Position numbers and translations under genes: made by a program. Positions 1 to 8,787 of a stretch of 28,110 nt of DNA are shown here, piece after piece (the first letter of the stretch is position 1; every line of letters starts with the position of its first letter). The notes beneath the pieces were generated by a model. The model made no database searches. It was not told where the DNA came from and saw nothing but the letters and a program-made list of their open reading frames with translations. The DNA is from VFMC01 sp039796935. GTDB taxonomy: Bacteria > Actinomycetota > Acidimicrobiia > Acidimicrobiales > Ilumatobacteraceae. The stretch lies in assembly GCA_039796935.1 (NCBI GenBank), contig JBDKIV010000039.1, positions 1-28,110 of the forward strand, written 5' to 3'.

Positions 1-1310
<1,310 letters not shown>

Positions 1311-1314
<4 letters not shown>

Positions 1315-1613
1315 GAGTCGAGCCCGATGATCGGCGGGACACGGAAGCGGCCATCCTCGGCCACCGGGGCAGCCGCCAGCACCTCGTCGCGATCGAGGCC
1401 CGGCACCACCACATCGGGCCGGAACACGTTGCGCAACGGATACGGCTGCGTCATCGGCAACACGTGCGAGAGATCGAGCGCATCCATGTCGGCGAAGTGC
1501 TCGAGCATGCCGTCGAGTTCTGCGGTCAAGCGCGAGATCTCGTCGGCATGCAGATCGAGCCGGGCGAGGTTGGCCACCTTCACGACATCGGCGGGGGAAA
1601 TCCGGTCAGACAC
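1311..1613 (-). CDS. gatC: Asp/Glu-tRNA amidotransferase subunit C
   Basis: Small (100 aa) GatCAB subunit that wraps around GatA and stabilises it. It begins VSDRISPADVVKVANLARL and contains the family pattern ISRLTAELDGMLEHFADMDALD followed by the conserved Pro-rich C-terminal part. The frame is open upstream to 1673, but GTG 1613 is chosen because homologues start at this point and because a TAGCAT hexamer lies exactly 7 nt before it, as expected for a leaderless transcript. Head of the gatC-gatA operon. Confidence 0.95.
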
Positions 1614-1620
1614 AGCACCG

Positions 1621-1626
1621 ATGCTA
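1621..1626 (-). promoter_or_regulatory. Putative leaderless -10 element of gatC (TAGCAT)
   Basis: TAGCAT on the minus strand is followed by 7 nt and then GTG 1613. Transcription would begin at or next to the start codon. It belongs to a series of ten such sites in the window. No convincing -35 is seen. Confidence 0.6.
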
Positions 1627-1669
1627 CGGGCTGCACCCGACTGCGTGCCCGTCCGGGCGCTGCTGCCCC

Positions 1670-2182
1670 TCACCCACCTCGACGGTCACGGCGCACCAGA
1701 TACCGACCGGTCGGGCCGATCACCAGGACGAGCAACGACACCATCGACACGACGAACAGCACCAGCGACACGACCCCCGATGCGGCGACCGACCAGGTGA
1801 CCACCACCGGGGGCTCGCTCTTGCCCGCCGCGAACAACGCCAGACCGTTGCCGACCAGACCGGCCACCGCAGCCGCGACCGCCAGACGCGGCGACGCCAT
1901 CCACAGTGCGTTCGCGCGGCGCTCCTCGGCAGCCCACCGATCGAGGCCGGCACCCACCAGCCGCGGCACGGTGACCAGCCACGACACCAGGAACACGTTG
2001 TCGATCCACAGGGCGGCTCGTGCATCCGATCGGCCCGCCCGCACCACGGCGTCGACGAACCGGTCGGGTGACCCGGCGAAGGAGAGCTGCGGATGGAACA
2101 GCACGAACGGCGACGTCGCGACGACGACCCCGAACGCGCATGCGGGCACCAGCAGCAGCCATGCCCATGCGCGACTCCGCAC
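1670..2182 (-). CDS. Small integral membrane protein, unknown function
   Basis: 170-residue hydrophobic protein with about four predicted membrane segments: one at the N-terminus (WAWLLLVPACAFGVVVA), one near 60-75, one near 95-117 and one near 130-155, ending in a basic tail (RYLVRRDRRGG). I do not recognise a family. The GTG start at 2182 is supported by a purine-rich Shine-Dalgarno (GGAGGG, 6 nt upstream). A TAGGCT hexamer at 2237-2232 could be the -10 of a leadered promoter, placing the 10-bp hairpin at 2205-2228 across its transcription start and leader. It ends 56 nt before gatC, which has its own promoter, so the two need not be one operon. Confidence 0.75.
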   Translation of the reverse strand: MRSRAWAWLLLVPACAFGVVVATSPFVLFHPQLSFAGSPDRFVDAVVRAGRSDARAALWIDNVFLVSWLVTVPRLVGAGLDRWAAEERRANALWMASPRLAVAAAVAGLVGNGLALFAAGKSEPPVVVTWSVAASGVVSLVLFVVSMVSLLVLVIGPTGRYLVRRDRRGG

Positions 2183-2204
2183 CCTTCACCCTCCCTCTGC
2201 GACC

Positions 2205-2228
2205 GACGCCGACCACGAGGTCGGCGTC
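2205..2228 (-). terminator. Perfect 10-bp stem-loop after the alpha-galactosidase gene
   Basis: GACGCCGACC, loop ACGA, GGTCGGCGTC: ten uninterrupted pairs with a tetraloop, 6 nt beyond the galactosidase stop and 22 nt before the next start on the same strand. There is no T-tract on the minus-strand side, so this would be a U-less terminator, an mRNA 3'-end protector, or a leader hairpin of the downstream membrane-protein gene. Confidence 0.5.
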
Positions 2229-2234
2229 CGCAGC

Positions 2235-4412
2235 CTACGACCGCTCTTCGGGCGTCACCCGAGTTGCGTGAAGCACCAGGGCCGACTCGGGATGCATCGA
2301 CGGGAGCTGCAGACCATGAGCAGCCAGCTGGCGGCCGGTCATCACGATCCCGTCGTTCAGCCAGGCCGGCTGACGGCGGGCCGGGCCCCGAACCGCACCG
2401 AACGGGGCCACCCGCCCGATCCGGTAGGCCGACTCGGGTTCGAGGCCGGGCAGTCGCAGCGGTGCCGGTGTCAGCGACCCTGCCGTCCTCAGCTGTGCAA
2501 CGGCCACCAGCGCCTCGCTGCGATCCGCCGCGTACACACCACCCGCCCACGACTCCGGGTGTTCGACATCGTCGCCGTGCGGGTCGAATCGCACCACGTC
2601 CCCAGAGTGGAGCAGCGGCCGAAACCGCTGATGCAGAGCGATCCAGTCGCGCAGCCTCGCCAACTCGGCATCGTCGAGGTCGAGAATGTCCCACTCGATC
2701 CCCAGGTGTCCGACCAGCGCCGTCGCCGCACGGAACGACAACCGATGCGTGCGACCGGTCGTGTGCGCAGTCGGCGGGCCGATGTGCGCGCCCAACAACT
2801 CGGGCGGAACGAGCATCGACGCCCCACGCTGGATCGTCTGACGCTCGAGCGCATCGTTGCAGTCGCTCGTCCACACCCGCTGGGTGCGCCGAAGGATCTC
2901 GAGGTCGATCCGTCCGCCCCCGCTCGAGCAGCTCTCGATCTCGACCGTGGGATGACGTCGACGCAGTTCGTCGAGCAACCGGTACAAGGCGATCGTCTGG
3001 GCGTGGGTACCCGCCGCACCGTCGGCGCCGGTGGCCTGCACATGATCACGATTCATGTCCCACTTGACGAAACCGATGTGATGGTCGCGAAGCAGCGCAT
3101 CGAGGTGCGTCAGCACGTGCTCGTACGCCTCTCGTCGTGCGAGGTCGAGCACCAGCTGGTGACGGCCCGTGACCGGCTCGTAGCCGGGCGCTGCCAGCAC
3201 CCAGTCGGGATGGGCCCGGTACAGGTCGCTGTCGGGGTTCACCATCTCGGGCTCGACCCAGATCCCGAACTCCATACCCGTCGAGCGGACATGGTCGATC
3301 AGCGGCCCCAGACCGTCGGGGTACACCTGCGGCGAAACGGTCCAGTCGCCAAGGCCACGACGGTCGTCGCGGCGCGCCCCGAACCAACCGTCGTCGAGCA
3401 CGAACCGTTCGACCCCGATCGATGCCGCTGCCGTGGCGAGACGGCGCAGGCGATCGAGGTCGTGATCGAAGTAGACCGCCTCCCAGGTGTTGATCAACAC
3501 CGGGCGAGGGCCGCGCGGGTGCGACGGCCGGGCACGCAGGTACCGGTGGAATCCCCAGCTCGCCGGCGTGGCGCCAGCCGACGCGTACGTGGCCACCACC
3601 TCGGGAGTGGTGTAGCTCGCCCCCGGCTCGAGCGCGAGCTCGCCGGGCTGCAGCAGCTCGCCCATCTGCACACATCGGCGGCCATCGGGCAGCCGGTCGA
3701 GCAGGGTCGTGTGGTTGCCGCTCCACGCAAGGTGCGCCCCCCACACCTCGCCCCGCCACTCACCGAAGCCGACCTCGCCAGCGAACACGAGCGGGACGAA
3801 CTCGTGCGAGGTGTGGCCGCTTCGGTTCTCGATGCCGATCATGCCCTGCTGCCAACGACGGCGACGGGGATGGAACTCGCGCGTCCAACGACCGTCGAAC
3901 GTGAGCACCTCACCGGCATGAGCCGGCAACGGCAGCGTGGGAGTGAGTGCATCGAGCAGATACCTGGTCGACGCCAGATTGGTGAGCGTGCAGCGCACCG
4001 TCAACACATGATCGAGCTCGAACACCGTGTCGAGCTGCAACTCGGCCACCGGATCGATCGCCCGGACGACCACCCCCGACTCGCTCACCTCGACCGCGTG
4101 CGGACGGAACCGCGCCGACCACGAGCCACCACCGCGACGATGCCCGAGCAGACCCGGACGGCCGGGGAACCCACTGCCGTGCTCGGGCACCACCGACAGC
4201 GGCGCCTCGGCATCGAGCGCACCGTGCACCACCGGCCGCTCGAGGGCCGAAGCGATCACCGCCGGATCGACCCCGCCCAGCGGCGCACCCCAGTGCAGCA
4301 CCACCGGCACACCGTGGCGGGTGTCGAGCACCACATCGGCCGACCGTCCGCGGAGATGCACGAACGGACCATCGACGGTGCAAGCATTCCGAGCATCGAG
4401 AGAGCCGCGCAT
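2235..4412 (-). CDS. Alpha-galactosidase, GH36 family
   Basis: Releases terminal alpha-linked galactose from oligosaccharides such as melibiose or raffinose. The 725-residue length matches bacterial GH36 enzymes: N-terminal beta-sandwich to about residue 300, (beta/alpha)8 barrel from about 310 (PVLINTWEAVYFD) to about 620, C-terminal beta domain. The retaining pair is visible: nucleophile Asp452 in FVKWDMNRDH and acid/base Asp517 in VWTSDCNDALER; SCSSGGGRID is the conserved substrate loop. There is no signal peptide, so it is probably cytoplasmic and needs an uptake system not present here. ATG 4412 is preferred over ATG 4421 because CAGAAT lies 7 nt upstream of 4412. Divergent from galT with a 39-bp gap, which fits a galactose utilisation unit. 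Confidence 0.95.
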   Translation of the reverse strand: MRGSLDARNACTVDGPFVHLRGRSADVVLDTRHGVPVVLHWGAPLGGVDPAVIASALERPVVHGALDAEAPLSVVPEHGSGFPGRPGLLGHRRGGGSWSARFRPHAVEVSESGVVVRAIDPVAELQLDTVFELDHVLTVRCTLTNLASTRYLLDALTPTLPLPAHAGEVLTFDGRWTREFHPRRRRWQQGMIGIENRSGHTSHEFVPLVFAGEVGFGEWRGEVWGAHLAWSGNHTTLLDRLPDGRRCVQMGELLQPGELALEPGASYTTPEVVATYASAGATPASWGFHRYLRARPSHPRGPRPVLINTWEAVYFDHDLDRLRRLATAAASIGVERFVLDDGWFGARRDDRRGLGDWTVSPQVYPDGLGPLIDHVRSTGMEFGIWVEPEMVNPDSDLYRAHPDWVLAAPGYEPVTGRHQLVLDLARREAYEHVLTHLDALLRDHHIGFVKWDMNRDHVQATGADGAAGTHAQTIALYRLLDELRRRHPTVEIESCSSGGGRIDLEILRRTQRVWTSDCNDALERQTIQRGASMLVPPELLGAHIGPPTAHTTGRTHRLSFRAATALVGHLGIEWDILDLDDAELARLRDWIALHQRFRPLLHSGDVVRFDPHGDDVEHPESWAGGVYAADRSEALVAVAQLRTAGSLTPAPLRLPGLEPESAYRIGRVAPFGAVRGPARRQPAWLNDGIVMTGRQLAAHGLQLPSMHPESALVLHATRVTPEERS

Positions 4413-4419
4413 GGTCCAC

Positions 4420-4425
4420 ATTCTG
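4420..4425 (-). promoter_or_regulatory. Possible leaderless -10 element of the alpha-galactosidase gene (CAGAAT)
   Basis: CAGAAT is followed by 7 nt and then ATG 4412. It has the right spacing for the leaderless series in this window but C instead of T at the first position, so support is weaker. Confidence 0.4.
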
Positions 4426-4439
4426 AACCGGCCGATCGG

Positions 4440-4445
4440 TACCGT
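4440..4445 (+). promoter_or_regulatory. Putative leaderless -10 element of galT (TACCGT)
   Basis: TACCGT, then 6 nt, then ATG 4452. With the opposing hexamer at 4425-4420 this makes a compact divergent promoter region for the two galactose genes. No Shine-Dalgarno is present. Confidence 0.6.
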
Positions 4446-4451
4446 GGCGCG

Positions 4452-5336
4452 ATGCACGAGGGATCGAGCACATCGGCACCCGACGACGGGCGTCGACACG
4501 ACGTCCGCACCGATCCCCACCACGGCTCGGTCGTCCACGTGGTCGGCACCCGGCAGACGCGGCCCAACCTTCCGTCGACGGGCTGTCCGTTCTGTCCGGG
4601 GGGCCTCGAGGCGCCCGAACCGTACGACGTGCGATGGTTCCGCAATCGGTGGCCGGCGATGCAGGGCGATCGCTGCGAGGTCGTCCTCTACACGAGCCGC
4701 CACGACGCCACGTTCTGGGAGCTGGGTGTCGACGGCGCACTCCGGGTGATCGACCTGTGGACGGAGCGCTTCGCCGAACTCGGTGCGCGTGACGACGTCG
4801 ACTACGTCCTGATCTTCGAAAATCGCGGACCCGAGGTGGGCGCCACGATCGCGCACCCGCACGGGCAGATCTACGCGTACGACCATGTGCCCGCGCGACC
4901 GGCGCACGCACTGACGACCGGGTGGACCCCCGACCTCGACGATGACCTCGTCGTCGCCTCGCACGGGTCGTGGACGGCGTTCGTGCCGTACGCGCCCACC
5001 TACCCGGTGGCGGTGACCATCGCACCGCGCACACGGGTGAGCGACCTGACGGAACTCGATGCCGAGGGCCGCCGCGACCTCGCCACGTCGATGATCGACG
5101 TGCTCGCCCGGCTCGACCGGCTGTACGACCGGCCGTTGCCCTACATGATGTGGTTCCACCAGCAGCCGACGGTCGCGAACGCCCCTGAAGGCTGGCTGCG
5201 GCTCGAGATCGTGTCGCCGTGGCGCAGCGCCGGGACCGCCCGGTTCATCGCCGCCGCCGAGGTCGCCTGCGAGGAGTACTTCAACCCCGTCGTCCCCGAA
5301 GACCTCGCGGCACGACTGCGCCAGCTCGGCCGGTAG
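4452..5336 (+). CDS. galT: Galactose-1-phosphate uridylyltransferase
   Basis: Leloir-pathway enzyme exchanging UMP between UDP-glucose and galactose-1-phosphate. The 294-residue protein has the zinc-site CPFC (Cys45, Cys48), the HIT-type active-site motif His135-Pro-His137-Gly-Gln139 (His137 would carry the uridylyl group) and the late YMMWFHQQPT metal/active-site motif. It is shorter than the ~340-350 residues of many GalT proteins, mostly at the N-terminus and in loops. ATG 4452 is chosen because the recognisable N-terminal GalT motif follows directly and TACCGT lies 6 nt upstream; the frame is open further upstream only as antisense of the galactosidase. galK and galE are not in the window. 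Confidence 0.94.
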   Translation: MHEGSSTSAPDDGRRHDVRTDPHHGSVVHVVGTRQTRPNLPSTGCPFCPGGLEAPEPYDVRWFRNRWPAMQGDRCEVVLYTSRHDATFWELGVDGALRVIDLWTERFAELGARDDVDYVLIFENRGPEVGATIAHPHGQIYAYDHVPARPAHALTTGWTPDLDDDLVVASHGSWTAFVPYAPTYPVAVTIAPRTRVSDLTELDAEGRRDLATSMIDVLARLDRLYDRPLPYMMWFHQQPTVANAPEGWLRLEIVSPWRSAGTARFIAAAEVACEEYFNPVVPEDLAARLRQLGR

Positions 5337-5349
5337 CTCGGCCAGCAGC

Positions 5350-5362
5350 TGGCGTTACGCCA
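5350..5362. terminator. Short inverted repeat between convergent galT and crotonase genes
   Basis: TGGCG-TTA-CGCCA is centred on the TAA stop of the minus-strand gene, 14-26 nt after the galT stop. It could act as a weak two-sided terminator. There is no flanking T-tract; low confidence. Confidence 0.3.
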
Positions 5363-6191
5363 ACGGCGAAAAGGCCGGCGGGCGCTTCTGGAGGAAACTC
5401 GCAACGCCCTCCTTGAAGTCCGAGCGGCGCAGCGAGGCCTTCATCAACTCGATCGAGTCGTTGCTCGCCTCGACCATGCTTCGCTGCTGATCGGCGTACA
5501 CCTGCTGCTTCATCACCGCCATCGACGTCGGCGACGCGTTCGTCGCGACGTCGGCCGCATAGGCGAGCGTGTGGTCGAGCAGGTGCTCGGCCGGCACGAC
5601 GGCGCTGACCAGCCCCATCTCGGCTGCCTCCTCGGCGAGGAACACACGGCCCGAGAACAACAGGTCGAGCGAACGACTCGTACCGATCAGACGCGGCATG
5701 ATCCACGAGATCCCGTACTCGGCGATGAGCCCACGCCGCGAGAACGCCGTGGTGAACTTGGCCCCCGCCGCAGCGAAGCGGATGTCGCACATGAGCGCCT
5801 GCACCATCCCGATCCCGGCGCACGCACCGTTGACGGCGGCGATCACAGGCTTGGGGACCGTGGTCGTGTAGATCTGCGCGCGCCCGCCCGCAGCCGAATC
5901 GGCTCCGCCGCCGGGGTTGCCGCCGATCCCCTGCAGCGTGTCCATGTCGGCGCCCGCGCAGAACCCCTTGCCCGCCCCGGTGACCACGATCACCTTGACG
6001 GCCGGGTCGGCAGCAGCCTGATCGAGGTACTCGAAGTAACGACTCGCGAGTTCACCGTTCCAGGCGTTGAGCCGCTCGGGCCGGTTGAGCGTGATGAGCG
6101 CGATACCCGGCTCGCGCACCTCGTACAGGACCGGGTCAGGCCCCGTCGGCTGGTTCGACTGACTCGACTGGTTCGGTTGCTCGCTCGTCAT
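5355..6191 (-). CDS. Crotonase-superfamily acyl-CoA hydratase/isomerase, exact reaction uncertain
   Basis: 278-residue enoyl-CoA hydratase/isomerase fold protein. The oxyanion-hole and CoA-binding motifs are present (GKGFCAGADM near 85-95, KPVIAAVNGACAG near 120-133, MCDIRFA, then the RRGLIAEYGISW segment). An ungapped alignment from memory with rat mitochondrial hydratase puts Val and Phe where the two catalytic glutamates (Glu144, Glu164) should be; the only nearby acid is Glu in LIAEYG. It is thus unlikely to be a classical hydratase; an isomerase or related acyl-CoA activity is possible. ATG 6191 is chosen over TTG 6200 because TACGTT lies exactly 7 nt upstream. The first 19 codons (Gln/Asn/Ser-rich) overlap the end of lgt. 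Confidence 0.85.
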   Translation of the reverse strand: MTSEQPNQSSQSNQPTGPDPVLYEVREPGIALITLNRPERLNAWNGELASRYFEYLDQAAADPAVKVIVVTGAGKGFCAGADMDTLQGIGGNPGGGADSAAGGRAQIYTTTVPKPVIAAVNGACAGIGMVQALMCDIRFAAAGAKFTTAFSRRGLIAEYGISWIMPRLIGTSRSLDLLFSGRVFLAEEAAEMGLVSAVVPAEHLLDHTLAYAADVATNASPTSMAVMKQQVYADQQRSMVEASNDSIELMKASLRRSDFKEGVASFLQKRPPAFSPLA

Positions 6192-7011
6192 CCGGCTCAA
6201 CGTAGCCTCGGCGGCCGGACGCGACGAGATAGAGCGACGACCCGACGACGACGACCAGCGCGACCCACTGGTTCCAACGCAACCCGCCGAGTTGATCGGC
6301 TGCGTCGATCCGCAACCCCTCGACCCAGAACCGGCCGATGCCGTACCCCAGCAGATACACCGCCATCAGGCGCGGCGGCCGCATCGGCCGATGCTTGTCG
6401 AGCCACAGCAGGAACAGGCACAGCGCCAGGTTCCAGAGCGATTCGTACAGGAACGTCGGATGGAACAGCGTCCCCACCGGATAGCCCGCCGAGACCGCGG
6501 TGTCGGCACTCACCTCGAGACCCCACGGCAGGTCGGTCGGCCGACCGAACAACTCCTGGTTGAACCAGTTGCCCCACCGGCCGATCGACTGCGCCAACGG
6601 AATGGCCGGCGCCGTGCAGGTGGCCATCACACGCCAATCGATGCCGCGCCGCCTCGCCGCCCACAACCCGACCACGATGCCGGCCAGCAGGCCACCCGGA
6701 ATGCCGAGACCGCCCTTCCAGACCTCGATCACCTTGGCCGGATCGTCCGAGAACTTCTCCCAGTCGGTGGCCACGTGGTAGAGCCGTGCGCCGATCAACC
6801 CCGCGACGACGCCCCACACCGCGACGCTGCTCATGTCGTCGCGTGTGCCCGCCCCACGAGCCTCGAGACGGCGGCCGGCCAGCCAGACGGCGGCCACCAC
6901 ACCGAGCGCGATCATCACGCCGTACGCATGGATGCTGAGCGGACCGATCTCGATCTGACCGCTCGACGGGCTCGGGATCGACCCGAGCAGTGCACCCGGC
7001 ACGACGCTCAT
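6136..7011 (-). CDS. lgt: Prolipoprotein diacylglyceryl transferase
   Basis: Inner-membrane enzyme that attaches diacylglycerol from phosphatidylglycerol to the lipobox cysteine of prolipoproteins, the first step of lipoprotein maturation. The 291 residues contain the family signature GRWGNWFNQELFGRPTDLPW (from residue 144), His28 in the HAYG motif, Arg in GARLYHVATDW, HPTFLYES and GRFWVEGLRID, with about seven membrane segments. The C-terminal tail is acidic (DDERATEPVESVEPADGA) and is the part that overlaps the next gene. ATG 7011 overlaps the hydrolase stop by 4 nt (ATGA), implying translational coupling. Confidence 0.96.
   Translation of the reverse strand: MSVVPGALLGSIPSPSSGQIEIGPLSIHAYGVMIALGVVAAVWLAGRRLEARGAGTRDDMSSVAVWGVVAGLIGARLYHVATDWEKFSDDPAKVIEVWKGGLGIPGGLLAGIVVGLWAARRRGIDWRVMATCTAPAIPLAQSIGRWGNWFNQELFGRPTDLPWGLEVSADTAVSAGYPVGTLFHPTFLYESLWNLALCLFLLWLDKHRPMRPPRLMAVYLLGYGIGRFWVEGLRIDAADQLGGLRWNQWVALVVVVGSSLYLVASGRRGYVEPDDERATEPVESVEPADGA
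6199..6204 (-). promoter_or_regulatory. Putative leaderless -10 element of the crotonase gene, inside lgt (TACGTT)
   Basis: TACGTT, then 7 nt, then ATG 6191. The hexamer lies within the last coding part of lgt, so the crotonase gene may be transcribed independently of the hydrolase-lgt operon despite overlapping it. Confidence 0.55.
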
Positions 7012-7772
7012 CCGCTGACGTGGCGGGCGAACGCCACCGACCGCTCGCAGATGAGGTCCTTGTCGTAGTCCTGCGTCGCCACGTGATAGCTCCGTTCGAG
7101 CACCAAACGATCCACCGGACCGCCGTACGTGGCAGCCAGGTACTCGGCCTGCGCAGGCTCGACCACATGGTCGTTGATCGAGTTGACCAGCAACAGCGGC
7201 ATCGTCATCGACGGCAAGAGCTCGGCCATCGGGGCCAGGCCCTCGCGCATCATCGACAGCAGCGGCCGCAATGGCGCCCCGTCGTAGGCCGACTCGCGCA
7301 CGTCTGGATCGGCGATGTCACTGCCGATACCGGGCATCACCTCGGTGCCGGCGTCGACCATGCCCTGCAGCATGTCGATCACCTCCGCAGCCTGTGGCTG
7401 CGTCGCCGGATTGATGCACACCAGACCCGCGATCTCGGGGTGCGAAGCGCCCAGCCGCAGCGTGAGTGAGCCGCCCATGCTGAGACCCGCCACGACCACC
7501 TTCGACGAGCGCTCGGCCAGCCTCGCGAACGCGGCCTCGGCCTCGCCCGACCAGTCGTCCCACGTGGTGTCGAGCATCTCGTCGATCACGGTGCCGTGGC
7601 CAGGCAGCCGCGGCATCTCCACGTGGAACCCGGCAGCGGCGAAGGCCTCGGCCAGGCCACGCATCGAGGACGGATTGCCGGTGAACCCGTGCAACACCAG
7701 CACCCCCGCTGCATCTGACGGCTCGACTCGGTGGGACCACGGCTCGGCGCCGGGAAGGATGGCTGCGCTCAT
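7008..7772 (-). CDS. Alpha/beta hydrolase, carboxylesterase or monoacylglycerol lipase type
   Basis: 254-residue serine hydrolase resembling Est30-type carboxylesterases and bacterial monoacylglycerol lipases. Visible elements: oxyanion strand VLVLHGFTGNPSS, nucleophile elbow GLSMGG (Ser98), acid Asp201 in SINDHVV, and catalytic His230 in SYHVATQDYD. There is no signal peptide. The substrate cannot be read from the sequence. It is the first gene of a two-gene unit with lgt, so a lipid-related job is possible but unproven. ATG 7772 is preceded 7 nt upstream by AATACT, a one-mismatch version of the leaderless -10 seen elsewhere. Confidence 0.9.
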   Translation of the reverse strand: MSAAILPGAEPWSHRVEPSDAAGVLVLHGFTGNPSSMRGLAEAFAAAGFHVEMPRLPGHGTVIDEMLDTTWDDWSGEAEAAFARLAERSSKVVVAGLSMGGSLTLRLGASHPEIAGLVCINPATQPQAAEVIDMLQGMVDAGTEVMPGIGSDIADPDVRESAYDGAPLRPLLSMMREGLAPMAELLPSMTMPLLLVNSINDHVVEPAQAEYLAATYGGPVDRLVLERSYHVATQDYDKDLICERSVAFARHVSG

Positions 7773-7779
7773 GCACTGC

Positions 7780-7785
7780 AGTATT
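7780..7785 (-). promoter_or_regulatory. Possible leaderless -10 element of the hydrolase-lgt operon (AATACT)
   Basis: AATACT, then 7 nt, then ATG 7772. Spacing is right; the first base deviates from TANNNT, so confidence is lower. Confidence 0.4.
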
Positions 7786-7803
7786 GCTCATCGCCGGGTG
7801 GCG

Positions 7804-7809
7804 TAGACT
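7804..7809 (+). promoter_or_regulatory. Putative leaderless -10 element of the GDP-fucose synthase gene (TAGACT)
   Basis: TAGACT, then 6 nt, then GTG 7816. The AGGGA between them would be too close to the start to work as a normal Shine-Dalgarno. Confidence 0.55.
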
Positions 7810-7815
7810 CAGGGA

Positions 7816-8754
7816 GTGCGTATCGATTCTCGGATCTATGTGGCCGGTCATGCGGGCCTGGTCGGCTCGGCGATCGTGCGGCGGCTCGAACGGGCGGGCT
7901 ACACCAACATCCTCACCGCCACCCGCCAACAACTCGACCTACGCGACCAGTCCGAAGTGTCGCACTGGTTCAAGGCCAATCGACCCGAGTACGTGTTCCT
8001 CGTCGCCGGCACCGTCGGCGGGATCCTCGCCAACAGCACCCGCCCCGCCGAGTTCATCTACGACAACTTGATGATCCACGGCACCGTCGTGCACGCGGCC
8101 CACCAGTACGACACCACCAAACTCCTCTACCTCGGCTCGTCGTGCATCTACCCGCGCAACGCCAGCCAACCCATCACCGAGGACGAACTCCTCACCGGCC
8201 CCCTCGAACCGACCAACGAGTGGTACGCCATCGCCAAGATCGCCGGCATCAAGCTCTGCCAGGCCTACCGCACCCAGTACGGACGTGACTTCATCTCGGC
8301 CATGCCCACCAACCTGTACGGGCCCAACGACAACTTCGACCTCACCTCGAGCCACGTCCTCCCTGCGCTCATGCGCAAGTTCCACGACGCCAAACTCGAC
8401 GGCCGCACCAGCGTCGAGATCTGGGGCACCGGCAGCCCGATGCGCGAGTTCCTCCATGTGGACGACCTCGCCGACGCCTGCCTCCACCTGATGCTCCACT
8501 ACAGCGACCACTCGCACATCAACGTCGGCACCGGCGTCGACCTCACCATCCGCGAGCTCGCCGAGAAGGTCCGCAACCTCATCCACCCCGACGCCGAGCT
8601 CGTGTTCGACACCACCAAGCCCGACGGCACGCCCCGCAAGGTCCTCGACACCACCCGCCTCACCAACACCGGCTGGACCCCCACCATCACCCTCGACGAG
8701 GGCATCGCCTCGACCTACCAGTGGTTCCTCCAGAACCACGCCCTCACCGTCTGA
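7816..8754 (+). CDS. fcl: GDP-L-fucose synthase (GDP-4-keto-6-deoxymannose epimerase/reductase)
   Basis: Short-chain dehydrogenase/reductase that epimerises and reduces GDP-4-keto-6-deoxy-D-mannose to GDP-L-fucose with NADPH, a sugar donor for surface polysaccharide. The 312 residues start with the NADP-binding GHAGLVGSAI. Active-site Ser108 in LGSSCIYPR, Tyr137 and Lys141 in YAIAK match the family almost residue for residue, as do the Cys110 context and the PTNLYGPNDNFD loop. MREFLHVDDLADA is also typical. The partner GDP-mannose dehydratase (gmd) is not in the window. The GTG start aligns with the family N-terminus. It probably supplies the polysaccharide locus starting about 3 kb downstream. 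Confidence 0.93.
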   Translation: MRIDSRIYVAGHAGLVGSAIVRRLERAGYTNILTATRQQLDLRDQSEVSHWFKANRPEYVFLVAGTVGGILANSTRPAEFIYDNLMIHGTVVHAAHQYDTTKLLYLGSSCIYPRNASQPITEDELLTGPLEPTNEWYAIAKIAGIKLCQAYRTQYGRDFISAMPTNLYGPNDNFDLTSSHVLPALMRKFHDAKLDGRTSVEIWGTGSPMREFLHVDDLADACLHLMLHYSDHSHINVGTGVDLTIRELAEKVRNLIHPDAELVFDTTKPDGTPRKVLDTTRLTNTGWTPTITLDEGIASTYQWFLQNHALTV

Positions 8755-8774
8755 CCGGCGGCGGCACACGGCGG

Positions 8775-8780
8775 TAGCGT
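8775..8780 (+). promoter_or_regulatory. Putative leaderless -10 element (TAGCGT)
   Basis: TAGCGT, then 7 nt, then GTG 8788 of the membrane/spermidine-synthase fusion gene. Confidence 0.55.
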
Positions 8781-8787
8781 CCAGGGC

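Noticed and set aside
1464..4451. Very long open plus-strand frame running into galT (about 1290 codons in all)
   Set aside because: It is antisense to gatC, the membrane protein and the alpha-galactosidase, is Arg/His/Pro-rich, and has no domain pattern until galT begins at 4452.
4413..5159. N-terminal extension of the alpha-galactosidase
   Set aside because: The open frame is antisense of galT; GH36 homology starts near 4412, where a -10-like hexamer is correctly spaced.
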